A DNA stretch of 34,333 bases from an uncultured Erysipelotrichales bacterium (lineage in GTDB: Bacteria > Bacillota_I > Bacilli_A > Erysipelotrichales > Coprobacillaceae), in NCBI GenBank assembly GCA_910579135.1, contig CAJTTM010000025.1, forward strand, positions 1 to 34,333. The letters are read 5' to 3'. The notes under the pieces were generated by a model, which had not been told where the DNA came from, ran no database searches, and was given only the letters and a program-made list of their open reading frames with translations. Both the position numbers and the translations under genes were made by a program. Within the stretch, counting starts at the first letter, position 1. Each line of letters begins with the position of its first letter. This document shows, one piece after another, positions 16,872-25,299 of the stretch.

Positions 16872-18290
16872 CTATTTCAATAATTCTTCAACTTTATCTA
16901 ATCCTTTATCTTTCCCACTTTGTAAAACTTTAACCACTGTCGAAGAATATAGTTTCTTTGCTAAAGAATAAGTATATACACCATCTTCTTTTAATCCAAT
17001 AGAATGTTGAAACTGTTTTAAAGCACTCTCTGTTGCCTTAGAAAAATATCCATCTACTCTATCAACCTTATAACCTAATCTCTTTAACATTCTTTGCATA
17101 TATATAACATTTGTACTTACACTATTATATTTATAAGTTTTCTCAAATTTTTCATATACATAATCGCTAATATCATCTTCTTTAACTTTATAATCTGGAG
17201 TAAACCCCTTACCATGTATACATATTCCAGATGGTGTTAACCATTTCGCAAAAGTATATTTTAAATCATTTCCATCACTTAAAGTCGCACGGCTTTGAGC
17301 AATCCCTTTACCAAAACTTTGTGTGCCAATAGTTTTATAACCTAATATTTCTGTTAACCCTCCAATTAATATTTCAGAACATGAAGCACTATTATTGTCC
17401 ATCAAAACAAAACCATTTTTAAAATCGTATTTATTCTTTCCACTAGATTTAATAACTTCAGTATCATTTTTAGATTGTAATTTATAAATCACTTGATTAT
17501 CTGGTACAAGTAAACTTAAAATTCCTTCAACAGCTTTAGTATAACCTCCGCCATTTCCTCTAAGATCAAAAATAAGATTATCAATATTTTGTGCCTTCAA
17601 CTCCTTAAAAACACTCTCAACATGTTCAGCTGTATTACTACCAAAAGTAGTCAATTTAATATAGCCATAATTATTTTTTATACGATAATCCACATCAGTT
17701 TCCACATCTTTTCTGATGATTTTAAAATCTAAATTCTTTTTATCTCTTAAAACAGTAATATTAACTTCACTTCCAGATTCACCCGTAACTAACTTTCTTA
17801 TATCAGTAGCTGTTTTTCCAGCAACAGACACACCATCTATCTTAACAATAATATCACCAGACTTTATACCTGCATTTTTAGCTGGTGCACCTGTAAATAC
17901 ATCAGTTATCAAGCCACCTTCTTCTATACCTAAAAAAGTAACTCCAATACCAACAACATCACCATCAATTGACTGATAGTAATCTTCAGCCTCATCCATA
18001 GTCATATAAGAAGTATAAGGATCATTTAAAGACGATACTAATCCCTTAAACATTTGTTGTGATAAATTCTTATCTTTTTCATCATCATTAGGGTCAAGCC
18101 AAGATGTATTTATAATATCCATTATTTCATTTATCAATAAAATATTATCTTTATTAGTATTATTAGACTTCTGTTTTCTAGGTATAACACTTCCAACACC
18201 TATACCAATCACCAAACAAATAACACAACTAATAACAACAAATATCTTTCCTTTTAATTTATACTTTTTCTTTCGCTCCAAATTATTCAT
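16872..18290 (-). CDS. Carboxy-terminal processing protease (S41, CtpA/CtpB type)
   Basis: A 472-residue membrane-anchored S41 peptidase. Residues 14-34 form one membrane segment, leaving the enzyme outside the cell. A PDZ domain (about 110-195) selects C termini; the catalytic core has FDLRGNGGG at 241-249, Ser303 in SASCSE and Lys328 in QSFGKG as the Ser-Lys dyad. A peptidoglycan-binding type 1 domain (about 393-450, MQRMLKRLGYKVDRVDGYF) follows, pointing to the wall as site of action. GAGGTGG precedes the ATG. First gene of the seven-gene operon. Confidence 0.93.
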   Translation of the reverse strand: MNNLERKKKYKLKGKIFVVISCVICLVIGIGVGSVIPRKQKSNNTNKDNILLINEIMDIINTSWLDPNDDEKDKNLSQQMFKGLVSSLNDPYTSYMTMDEAEDYYQSIDGDVVGIGVTFLGIEEGGLITDVFTGAPAKNAGIKSGDIIVKIDGVSVAGKTATDIRKLVTGESGSEVNITVLRDKKNLDFKIIRKDVETDVDYRIKNNYGYIKLTTFGSNTAEHVESVFKELKAQNIDNLIFDLRGNGGGYTKAVEGILSLLVPDNQVIYKLQSKNDTEVIKSSGKNKYDFKNGFVLMDNNSASCSEILIGGLTEILGYKTIGTQSFGKGIAQSRATLSDGNDLKYTFAKWLTPSGICIHGKGFTPDYKVKEDDISDYVYEKFEKTYKYNSVSTNVIYMQRMLKRLGYKVDRVDGYFSKATESALKQFQHSIGLKEDGVYTYSLAKKLYSSTVVKVLQSGKDKGLDKVEELLK

Positions 18291-18308
18291 AATCCACCTC
18301 GTCTTTAT

Positions 18309-18338
18309 ATTCTACCATATATTACCAACAAAAAACAA
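18309..18338 (-). promoter_or_regulatory. Proximal promoter of the ctpA operon
   Basis: Minus-strand TTGTTT (18333-18338), 18-nt spacer, extended -10 TGGTAGAAT (hexamer 18309-18314), just upstream of the ctpA ribosome-binding site. The weak -35 is offset by the TGn extension. Confidence 0.55.
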
Positions 18339-18458
18339 ATAAATAACCTTATATTATAAATATAACAACATTCACATATTTTCATACACTTTTCATATTA
18401 TAACCATAACTATTATAAAAAAGACTATTATGATAAAGCTTAAAATTTTGATGACCTC

Positions 18459-18487
18459 ATTATATCACTATAAAACATCGAAATCAA
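18459..18487 (-). promoter_or_regulatory. Distal promoter of the ctpA operon
   Basis: Minus-strand TTGATT (18482-18487), 17-nt spacer, extended -10 TGATATAAT (hexamer 18459-18464). It would give a leader of about 160 nt before ctpA; no clear riboswitch fold was seen in that leader. Confidence 0.7.
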
Positions 18488-18530
18488 CACAAATATAAGT
18501 ATTAGTATGATTTTTAATGACTAAATTTAA

Positions 18531-18558
18531 AAATAACAATCTTTGACGATTGTTATTT
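18531..18558 (-). terminator. Terminator of the MntR-like gene
   Basis: Perfect 11-bp arms (AAATAACAATC and its complement) around a 6-nt loop, then TTAAATTT on the minus strand. The stem includes the end of the gene. Confidence 0.8.
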
Positions 18559-18912
18559 CATAGCCTTTTTTATACATTGATGAGTTTCTTCACTAATAAT
18601 GTGTTCAATCCTACAAGCGTCTTCCTCAGCTTGCTTAGAATCAACACCTAATTGAATAAGAAACTTAGTTAAAGTCACGTGACGTTCATAAACAGATTCA
18701 GCCTTCTTTCTACCTTCATCTGTAAAAACAATATGTCCATCTTTATTTACAATAATATAATTATTTTCTTTTAAAACCTTAACAGCTCTAGAAACACTTG
18801 GTTTTGAAAAATTCAAAGTATTTGCAATATCTATAGATCTAACATACCCATTTTTATTTTCTAATATCAATATTGTTTCTAAATAGTTTTCTCCTGATTC
18901 TTGTAACTTCAT
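18553..18912 (-). CDS. DtxR/MntR-family metal-dependent transcription regulator
   Basis: A 119-residue regulator made of an N-terminal winged helix (about residues 1-62, with IANTLNFSKPSVSRAVKVLKE as the recognition helix region) and a helical metal-binding/dimerisation domain (about 63-119, ESVYERHVTLTKFLIQLGV ... EEDACRIEHIISEETHQCI). The last part has the Glu, Cys/His and His positions typical of the metal sites. It lacks the SH3-like third domain of DtxR/IdeR, as in MntR. It starts at ATG 18912, since GAGGTGA is well spaced there; a 7-codon longer reading would include that site. No metal transporter gene is adjacent, so its regulon is not visible here. Confidence 0.85.
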   Translation of the reverse strand: MKLQESGENYLETILILENKNGYVRSIDIANTLNFSKPSVSRAVKVLKENNYIIVNKDGHIVFTDEGRKKAESVYERHVTLTKFLIQLGVDSKQAEEDACRIEHIISEETHQCIKKAMK

Positions 18913-18932
18913 AACGTCACCTCGCTGAAACA

Positions 18933-18961
18933 ATTATAACGCAAAGAATACAAAAACACAA
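18933..18961 (-). promoter_or_regulatory. Promoter of the MntR-like gene
   Basis: Minus-strand TTGTGT (18956-18961), 17-nt spacer, TATAAT (18933-18938). The transcript would start about 15 nt before the ATG. Confidence 0.7.
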
Positions 18962-18973
18962 GTTAAGACATAT

Positions 18974-18998
18974 TAAAAAAAGACTCCGAAGAGTCTTT
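18974..18998 (-). terminator. Terminator of gap
   Basis: 8-bp stem AAAGACTC/GAGTCTTT closed, on the minus strand, by a C(UUCG)G-type tetraloop, followed by a run of seven T. A very stable intrinsic terminator. Confidence 0.93.
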
Positions 18999-19015
18999 AT
19001 TACAGCATCATTAAA

Positions 19016-20029
19016 TTATTTTAATTCAGCAAAATATTTGATTGTTCTAACCATGTTAGAAGTGTATGAATTTTCATTATCATACCAAGCAACTGTTTGA
19101 ACTTCAGTAGTTCCGTTATCTAATGGTTTAACCATAGTTTGAGTTGCATCAAATAATGATCCATAAGTAATTCCAATAATATCAGAAGATACTAATGGTT
19201 CTTCAGTATATCCGAATGATGGAGTAGTTGCTGCTTTCATAGCTGCATTAACTTGTTCAACAGTTACTTCACCTTCAACAACTGAAGTTAAGATAGTTGT
19301 AGATCCTGTAGGAACAGGTACACGTTGAGCTGAACCGATTAATTTTCCATTTAATTCAGGAATAACTAATCCAATTGCTTTAGCTGCACCAGTTGAGTTA
19401 GGTACGATATTAACTGCTGCTGCACGAGCTCTTCTTAAGTCACCTTTTCTATGAGGTCCATCTAATACCATTTGGTCACCTGTGTAAGCATGTACTGTTA
19501 ACATGATACCAGATTTGATTGCTGCTAATTTGTTTAAAGCGTTAGCCATTGGAGCTAAGCAGTTAGTTGTACAAGAAGCTGCAGAGATAATTGTATCTTC
19601 TGGTGTTAAAACTCCTTCGTTTACTCCAAATACTACTGTTGGTAAGTCATTTCCAGCTGGAGCTGAGATAACAACTTTTTTAGCACCTGCATCAATATGA
19701 GCTTGAGATTTAGCTTTAGAAGTATAGAAACCAGTACATTCTAATACTACGTCTACTCCGATTTCTCCCCAAGGTAATTCAGCTGCATTAGCTTTAGCGT
19801 AGATTTTGATTTCTTTACCATCTACAGTAATTGAATCTTCTCCTGCTACTACTGTATCAGCTTTAGCATATCTACCTTGTGCTGAATCATATTTTAATAA
19901 GTGTGCTAACATTTTTGGGTTAGTTAAATCGTTGATTGCAACAACTTCATACCCTTCAGCACCAAACATTTGTCTGAATGCAAGACGTCCAATACGTCCA
20001 AATCCATTAATTGCTACTTTTACTGCCAT
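19016..20029 (-). CDS. gap: Glyceraldehyde-3-phosphate dehydrogenase
   Basis: GAPDH, 337 residues, oxidises glyceraldehyde 3-phosphate to 1,3-bisphosphoglycerate with NAD in glycolysis. The Rossmann start INGFGRIGR, the NAD-selecting Asp at 34 (AIND), the catalytic Cys153 in SAASCTTNC and the His of TVHAYTGDQ are all present. It is a single-gene unit with its own promoter and terminator; the usual pgk-tpi partners are not next to it. Codon use is biased as in highly expressed genes. The AGGAGG site is 11 nt from the ATG, slightly long, but the family start fixes it. Confidence 0.99.
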   Translation of the reverse strand: MAVKVAINGFGRIGRLAFRQMFGAEGYEVVAINDLTNPKMLAHLLKYDSAQGRYAKADTVVAGEDSITVDGKEIKIYAKANAAELPWGEIGVDVVLECTGFYTSKAKSQAHIDAGAKKVVISAPAGNDLPTVVFGVNEGVLTPEDTIISAASCTTNCLAPMANALNKLAAIKSGIMLTVHAYTGDQMVLDGPHRKGDLRRARAAAVNIVPNSTGAAKAIGLVIPELNGKLIGSAQRVPVPTGSTTILTSVVEGEVTVEQVNAAMKAATTPSFGYTEEPLVSSDIIGITYGSLFDATQTMVKPLDNGTTEVQTVAWYDNENSYTSNMVRTIKYFAELK

Positions 20030-20064
20030 TTCTTTGACATCCTCCTTAAATAATTTCTGTCTAT

Positions 20065-20093
20065 ATTATAGTCCAATTCCATAAATAAATCAA
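20065..20093 (-). promoter_or_regulatory. Promoter of gap
   Basis: Minus-strand TTGATT (20088-20093), 17-nt spacer, TATAAT (20065-20070), about 35 nt before the gap ATG. Confidence 0.82.
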
Positions 20094-20193
20094 CAAATGA
20101 TTTAGCTTGTAGATAAAAAAATAACTTATTTCATTTTTTGAAAAGTTTTTTTAGATTAAGGTTATTTTATGAATAAATCTTTCCAAATTTTTC

Positions 20194-20199
20194 TATAAT
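20194..20199 (+). promoter_or_regulatory. Probable -10 element of clpP
   Basis: Consensus TATAAT on the plus strand, 20 nt before the ATG. No good -35 lies 16-18 nt upstream, and neither a CtsR nor a CIRCE heat-shock operator was found nearby. Confidence 0.45.
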
Positions 20200-20219
20200 G
20201 AATTATGGAGGTTAAAAAC

Positions 20220-20807
20220 ATGAATCTAATACCTACAGTTATACAAAGAAAACAATCAAAAGAATATGCTTACGATCTATATTCAAGATTATTAGAAGAT
20301 CGCATTATAATGTTATGTGGTGAAATTAATGATGATATGTCTAGCAGCATAGTAGCTCAATTACTCTACTTAGAATCTTTAGATGAAAATGCTGATATTT
20401 ATATGTATATCAATTCACCTGGAGGAAGCGTAAGTGCTGGTCTAGCAATCTTTGATACTATGAATTATATTAAATGTGATGTTTCTACAATCAGTTTAGG
20501 ATTATCTGCAAGTATGGCAGCATTTTTACTTGCAGCTGGAAAAAAAGGAAAACGCTACGCATTAGAAAATAGTGAAATCATGATACATCAACCATTAGGT
20601 GGTATAAGTGGTCAAGCAAGTGATATGGAAATCACAACCAAACATATCATTAAACAAAAAGATAAACTCAACAGAATCTTAGCTGATTTAACACAACAAT
20701 CATTAAAGAAGATTAGAAAAGATACAGATAGAGATCACTTCTTAAATGCTTATGATGCTTTAGAATATGGATTAATTGACGAAATACTTAAAAATGATAA
20801 AGAATAA
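20220..20807 (+). CDS. clpP: ATP-dependent Clp protease proteolytic subunit
   Basis: ClpP, 195 residues, forms the barrel-shaped serine protease that works with ClpX or ClpC. The triad is intact: Ser98 in SASMA, His123 in MIHQP, Asp172 in DTDRDHF; the oxyanion-hole glycines (NSPGGSV) are at 65-71. An upstream ATG at 20205 is part of the ribosome-binding site (ATGGAGG), so 20220 (MNLIPTVIQR) is chosen, which matches the family start. It is a monocistronic unit; its terminator overlaps the stop. Confidence 0.97.
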   Translation: MNLIPTVIQRKQSKEYAYDLYSRLLEDRIIMLCGEINDDMSSSIVAQLLYLESLDENADIYMYINSPGGSVSAGLAIFDTMNYIKCDVSTISLGLSASMAAFLLAAGKKGKRYALENSEIMIHQPLGGISGQASDMEITTKHIIKQKDKLNRILADLTQQSLKKIRKDTDRDHFLNAYDALEYGLIDEILKNDKE

Positions 20808-20834
20808 CATGAAGTCATGATCATGTTATTTTTT
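20803..20834 (+). terminator. Terminator of clpP
   Basis: 10-bp arms AATAACATGA/TCATGTTATT with an 8-nt loop, then TTTT. The first arm contains the clpP stop codon. Confidence 0.88.
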
Positions 20835-20840
20835 ATATAG

Positions 20841-20871
20841 AAAAAAAGAGTTAACTTTCTAAGCTAACTCT
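20841..20871 (-). terminator. Terminator of argS-rpoE
   Basis: Minus-strand stem AGAGTTA/TAACTCT extended past one mismatch by CTT/AAG, followed by TTTTTTT. It lies 9 nt beyond the rpoE stop. Confidence 0.85.
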
Positions 20872-20880
20872 AATTCAAAT

Positions 20881-21210
20881 CTAGTTATAATCATCCTCAA
20901 TCGATCCATCATCTTCGTCTTCTTCTTCGACTTCTTCCTCTTCATTATAGATATCATTCATATCTATATGAACTTCTTCAAATTTATGACGACTTCTTAA
21001 ATCCCAACGATTTTCACCAACTGTAATTAATCTTCCATCTAAAGTAATATTGGTATAAAATAATGATTCATTTTCTAACTTTTGTTCTTCATCAAAACCT
21101 TTAATTTCAGAAACTTCCTGCCATAATTTATAAAAATCTACAGGTTTCTTTTTCTTCTTCATTAAATCAAATGCAATATCAACCATTGAACTTTGTTTAT
21201 AATCTATCAT
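20881..21210 (-). CDS. rpoE: DNA-directed RNA polymerase subunit delta
   Basis: The delta subunit found only in Firmicutes, 109 residues, raises specificity and recycling of RNA polymerase. Residues 1-80 form the HARE-HTH domain (MVDIAFDLMKKKKKPVDFYKLWQEV ... VGENRWDLRSRH is the conserved end); the rest is a disordered tail of Glu and Asp. The tail is short compared with B. subtilis. The ATG at 21210 is chosen because AAGGAGG is inside the longer reading. It follows argS by 10 nt, the same neighbourhood (YwiB-like, argS, rpoE) as in B. subtilis. Confidence 0.93.
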   Translation of the reverse strand: MIDYKQSSMVDIAFDLMKKKKKPVDFYKLWQEVSEIKGFDEEQKLENESLFYTNITLDGRLITVGENRWDLRSRHKFEEVHIDMNDIYNEEEEVEEEDEDDGSIEDDYN

Positions 21211-21220
21211 ATTATCCTCC

Positions 21221-22882
21221 TTACATTTTTTCTGGTGCACTTACACCAATTAAATTCAAAGCATTCTTTAAAGTAATTTGAGTTGCTTTTACAAGCGCTA
21301 ATCTTTGAGCAGACAATTCTATATTTTCTTTATCTATAACATAACAATCATTATAGAAAGAATGGAATAATTGAGCTAATTTTTGAATATAATTTGCAAT
21401 CTTATGAGGAGCTCTTGCTTTTGCACTCTCAATAATTTCATTTCTAAACTCATTAATATGTTTAACAAGTTCAATTTCTTTTGGATTATTCAATAATTCA
21501 AAATGATTAGAAACCAAAATATCTGTCTTCTTTGCCTGCGCCAATATTGAACACATTCTTGCATGAGCATATTGAGCATAATACACTGGATTTTCATTTG
21601 ATTTTGATTTTGCTAATCCTAAATCAAAATCAAAAGGAGAACTTGCAGCTTTAGATACAAAGAAATAACGAGCAGCATCAACTCCAATATCTTCAATTAA
21701 ATCTTTGATCGTTACTGCATTACCAGTACGTTTGCTCATTTTTACAACTTCACCATTTTCTACCATTCTTACCATCTGCATAATGTCAATATTCAATTGA
21801 TCAGCATTATAACCAAGAGCTTGAATAGCAGCTTTCATACGATTAATATACCCATGATGATCAGCTCCAAGTAAATCAACTAAATACTCATAACCGCGAT
21901 CGAGTTTATTTAAATGATATGCAATATCAGGTGTTAAATATGTATAACTCCCATCACTTTTAATTAAAACTCTATCCTTATCATCATCAAACTCTGTAGA
22001 TTTAAACCACAAAGCATTATCTTTTTCATAAGTATAACCTTTATCTTTTAATTTTTGAATTGTTGGAACAACTTTATCTTCTTCATACAAACTTGTTTCA
22101 CTAAACCACACATCATACGATACCCTATATTCATTTAAAATATCTTTAATTTTTTGAAGTTCATGATTACATCCTTGTTTTCTAAAATAACTTAATGCTT
22201 CTTGTTCATCACAATCCACATATTTATCTCCAACTTCTTCTTTTAAATTCTTTGCGATATCAATAATATCTTTTCCATGATAACCATCTTCTGGGAGTTC
22301 CTTTTTAATATTAAACAACTCTAAATATCTATAATATAATGATACAGCTAAATTTTTCATTTGATTCCCTGCATCATTGATATAATATTCCCTTGTCACA
22401 TCATATCCAGCAGCACTCATGATACGGCAAATACAATCACCAACTGCTGCACCTTTTGCATGACCTAAATGTAAATCACCAGTTGGATTTGCAGAAACAA
22501 ATTCTACATTATATTTTATTCCATTACCATATTGACTACATCCATAATGTTCATTTTCTTCTAATACTTCATTAATAACAGAAGTCATTGCAGTCTTCTT
22601 TAAAAATAAATTAATAAATCCAGGTCCTGCAATTTCAACCTTTTCAATTTGAGCTGCATCTTTATCTAAAGCATCTACAATTTCATTCGCAATTTCTCTA
22701 GGATTACGTCTTAAAACTCTTGTAAGTTGCATTGCTAGATTTGTTGAATAATCTCCATGATCCTTATCTTTAGGAATTTCAATGACTATTTTGTCTAAGT
22801 CCATATCGTCTACATACTTCAAATCAACAACTGCTTTTCTTAAAGCATTTTTTAAAGCGATCTCGATTTTATTAACAGCCAT
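21221..22882 (-). CDS. argS: Arginyl-tRNA synthetase
   Basis: ArgRS, 553 residues, class I synthetase that charges tRNA-Arg and needs the tRNA for amino-acid activation. HLGH at 138-141 is the HIGH motif (within ANPTGDLHLGH) and KMSKR at 381-385 is the KMSKS motif. The N-terminal ArgRS-specific domain and the C-terminal anticodon-binding helices (NYIQKLAQLFHSFYNDC) are present. AGGAGG precedes the ATG. It is transcribed with rpoE. Confidence 0.99.
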   Translation of the reverse strand: MAVNKIEIALKNALRKAVVDLKYVDDMDLDKIVIEIPKDKDHGDYSTNLAMQLTRVLRRNPREIANEIVDALDKDAAQIEKVEIAGPGFINLFLKKTAMTSVINEVLEENEHYGCSQYGNGIKYNVEFVSANPTGDLHLGHAKGAAVGDCICRIMSAAGYDVTREYYINDAGNQMKNLAVSLYYRYLELFNIKKELPEDGYHGKDIIDIAKNLKEEVGDKYVDCDEQEALSYFRKQGCNHELQKIKDILNEYRVSYDVWFSETSLYEEDKVVPTIQKLKDKGYTYEKDNALWFKSTEFDDDKDRVLIKSDGSYTYLTPDIAYHLNKLDRGYEYLVDLLGADHHGYINRMKAAIQALGYNADQLNIDIMQMVRMVENGEVVKMSKRTGNAVTIKDLIEDIGVDAARYFFVSKAASSPFDFDLGLAKSKSNENPVYYAQYAHARMCSILAQAKKTDILVSNHFELLNNPKEIELVKHINEFRNEIIESAKARAPHKIANYIQKLAQLFHSFYNDCYVIDKENIELSAQRLALVKATQITLKNALNLIGVSAPEKM

Positions 22883-22911
22883 AATTATCCTCCTTTAATT
22901 CGTCTTTTATT

Positions 22912-22939
22912 ACAATATCATAAATCTTTTTATAGTCAA
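22912..22939 (-). promoter_or_regulatory. Promoter of argS-rpoE
   Basis: Minus-strand TTGACT (22934-22939), 16-nt spacer, extended -10 TGATATTGT (hexamer 22912-22917), between the DUF1934 gene and argS. No tRNA-Arg T-box was seen in the short leader. Confidence 0.6.
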
Positions 22940-22946
22940 TATTTTT

Positions 22947-23321
22947 TTATAAAGAAATCATATTTATTGTTATATAAACAGTAGAAATCAAACCATTATC
23001 ATCATATAATTCATATTTTATCCCTACAAAATCATCACTATATTTTAATTGTAATAATTTTGTCTTAAAAAAAACTTCTCCATACATCATTTGATAACGA
23101 TTTAAAACCATTTTATTTCTCTTAAAATGAAGTACTGATTCATTATTCTTTAAAACAAGCTTTTCATCACTATAACGAATCTCTATAACACTTCCCTTAT
23201 CTTGAAAAGAAATTCTAATCATATCATTATAAATAACATTGCCTATTCCTTCTAGTTTAACAATATCTTTAGATTCTTCACTTTGAAAAACACTTTTATA
23301 TACTATTTTCTTTTGAATCAT
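22947..23321 (-). CDS. DUF1934 (YwiB-like) beta-barrel protein
   Basis: A 124-residue protein rich in beta strands, matching the YwiB/DUF1934 family of small calycin-like barrels. The stretch RYQMMYGEVFFKTKLLQLKY corresponds to the YKMSFGELELKT block of B. subtilis YwiB, and the closing KYELYDDNGLISTVYITINM to its last strands. In B. subtilis YwiB is also the argS neighbour, which supports the assignment. ATG 23321 is preferred to GTG 23333 because GGTGAT fits as a ribosome-binding site. The biochemical role of the family is not known to me. Confidence 0.75.
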   Translation of the reverse strand: MIQKKIVYKSVFQSEESKDIVKLEGIGNVIYNDMIRISFQDKGSVIEIRYSDEKLVLKNNESVLHFKRNKMVLNRYQMMYGEVFFKTKLLQLKYSDDFVGIKYELYDDNGLISTVYITINMISL

Positions 23322-23344
23322 TTTTATCACCAAGGTATATTATA
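23313..23344. promoter_or_regulatory. Overlapping divergent promoters for DUF1934 and PBP genes
   Basis: Plus strand: TTGAAT (23313-23318), 17-nt spacer, TATATT (23336-23341), firing toward the penicillin-binding protein. Minus strand: extended -10 TGTTATAAT (hexamer 23339-23344) firing toward the DUF1934 gene, with no clear -35. The two -10 hexamers share 3 bp, so polymerase cannot open both at once. Confidence 0.55.
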
Positions 23345-23382
23345 ACATACTTTCGGTAAAAATAGGACTTGAGGTGAAAGTT

Positions 23383-25251
23383 ATGTTAAAAAAGACTATT
23401 CTATGGACAAGAAGATTTTTTATTGTATGCTTGTCTATCGTTGTTATCATATATAGTGTAAGTTATGTTTATAAAAAACCAGATATAGGACAAGGACATT
23501 ATATTAAATTGTATGATAATCATGGAACTAATTTTTATTCTTCTAATGCTCAAAGTAATGATGTTGCTCTAAAAGATGTTTCAAAACATTTTATTGCTAG
23601 TTTAGTAGCAGTAGAAGATCATCGTTTTTATCAGCATCGAGGTTTTGATCCAATTGGTATTATGAGAGCCATAAAAGTAAATATGCTATCAAAAGATAAA
23701 AGTGAGGGCGCTAGTACCATTACTCAACAATATGCTAGATTATTATATTTAACCAATGAAAAGACATGGACCAGAAAGATAAAAGAAGCACTACTTGCTA
23801 TTAGATTAGAAAGTCATTATAGCAAGGATGAAATCCTTACTGGTTATATCAATACCGTTTATTTTGGTCATGGTATATATGGCATTAAAAATGCTTCTTC
23901 TTACTATTTTAATAAAGAACCAAGCAAGCTTGATCTTAATGAAGCTTCATTGTTAGCTGGTGTCATTAATGGACCTTCATATTACTCACCTTTTATTAAT
24001 AAAGCACAAGCAAAAAAGAGGCAAGAAGTTGTTTTAAATAGATTAGTTGATAATGGATATATTTCTAAACAAACAAAAGAAAAAACATTACAAACAGCTT
24101 TTAACCTTAATCCTAACCCATCTTCTTCTACTTCTTCATCATATCAATATTATAAAGATACAGTGATAGATGAACTTAGAGAACTTGGATTCTATCAAGA
24201 AAGTTATATTAATCAAGGATTAAATGTATATACTTCTTTTGATCAAAATGTACAAAATAAACTAAATCAATGTATCCAAAAAGAATTGAAAGATATAAAA
24301 GATTTAGAAATTGCTCAAATGATTACTTCAACTCACAATGCTTCTATCATTGCATTAATAGGTGGTAAAAATTATAATGATTCTCAATTCAATCGTGCTA
24401 CCAAAGCCAAAAGACAAGTTGCATCAACAATAAAACCATTATTATATTATCAAGCAATAGAGAATGGTTTTAAAGCAAATACTAAATTTAATAGTGAGAA
24501 AACAACATTTCAATTAGATAACGGAGGAACTTATACCCCTACTAACTTTAATAATAGATATGCGAATGGTGAAGTTACACTTGCTCAAGCTATCGCAACA
24601 AGCGATAATATATTTGCAGTCAAAACTCATTTATTTTTAGGAGAACAAACATTAGTTAATCTTTTATCTAAATTTAATATAACTCATGTATCTCCTCAAC
24701 CTTCCCTTGCTTTAGGAGCATTTAATTCTAATATTTATCAAATGTCTTCAATCTATACAACATTTGCAAATATGGGAATATATAATGAATTACATACTAT
24801 TGAAAAGATAACAAACAACGAAGGAAAACTCCTTTATCAAAGAACTGATCTCAAACAACAAAAACTATCACAAGATTCATGTTTAATATTAAGTCAGCTT
24901 CTTACATCAACTTTCAACGAAAAATTAAAATCATATGCTTCTCCTACAATGATGAATTATAAAACTAAAAATACTTTTGCAGCCAAAACTGGAACAAGCC
25001 CTTACGATTCATTATGTATTGGATATAATCCTAATTATGTAATTGCAGGATGGGTAGGTTATGATGATAATAGAGAACTTACAGGTACAACCAAAACAAG
25101 AATACCTAAAGCTATTTTTCAAACAATGGCAAATTATCTTCAAAAAAAGGAAAGTTGGTATACCTTAAACAATCATTTACAAGCTGTTCCTATCAATCCA
25201 TTAACAGGAGAATATCAACAAAACGGAATTATATATTGGTTTAAAAAATAA
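23383..25251 (+). CDS. Class A penicillin-binding protein (glycosyltransferase/transpeptidase)
   Basis: A 622-residue bifunctional peptidoglycan synthase. Residues 13-30 form the membrane anchor. The GT51 glycosyltransferase domain (about 60-215) has catalytic Glu78 in AVEDHRFYQHRGFDP and the GASTITQQ motif at 109-116. The transpeptidase domain has Ser348-x-x-Lys351 (STIK), SDN at 407-409 and KTG at 535-537. The enzyme is on the small side for PBP1a and has no C-terminal extension. The start at 23383 is used because TTGAGGTG precedes it; a GTG 9 nt earlier is part of that site. Confidence 0.95.
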   Translation: MLKKTILWTRRFFIVCLSIVVIIYSVSYVYKKPDIGQGHYIKLYDNHGTNFYSSNAQSNDVALKDVSKHFIASLVAVEDHRFYQHRGFDPIGIMRAIKVNMLSKDKSEGASTITQQYARLLYLTNEKTWTRKIKEALLAIRLESHYSKDEILTGYINTVYFGHGIYGIKNASSYYFNKEPSKLDLNEASLLAGVINGPSYYSPFINKAQAKKRQEVVLNRLVDNGYISKQTKEKTLQTAFNLNPNPSSSTSSSYQYYKDTVIDELRELGFYQESYINQGLNVYTSFDQNVQNKLNQCIQKELKDIKDLEIAQMITSTHNASIIALIGGKNYNDSQFNRATKAKRQVASTIKPLLYYQAIENGFKANTKFNSEKTTFQLDNGGTYTPTNFNNRYANGEVTLAQAIATSDNIFAVKTHLFLGEQTLVNLLSKFNITHVSPQPSLALGAFNSNIYQMSSIYTTFANMGIYNELHTIEKITNNEGKLLYQRTDLKQQKLSQDSCLILSQLLTSTFNEKLKSYASPTMMNYKTKNTFAAKTGTSPYDSLCIGYNPNYVIAGWVGYDDNRELTGTTKTRIPKAIFQTMANYLQKKESWYTLNNHLQAVPINPLTGEYQQNGIIYWFKK

Positions 25252-25254
25252 CAT

Positions 25255-25295
25255 ATAAAAATCCAACTAATCATAAAATGAGTTGGATTCTTTAT
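25255..25295. terminator. Terminator between PBP and pilT, usable from both sides
   Basis: 9-bp arms AATCCAACT/AGTTGGATT (25260-25268, 25281-25289) with a small inner stem. On the minus strand it is followed by TTTTTATATG and ends the pil operon; on the plus strand CTTTATTTC follows, giving a weaker stop for the PBP gene. Confidence 0.75.
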
Positions 25296-25299
25296 TTCT

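Noticed and set aside
22882..22946. T-box riboswitch before argS
   Set aside because: The gap is too short and has no T-box core sequence or specifier stem.
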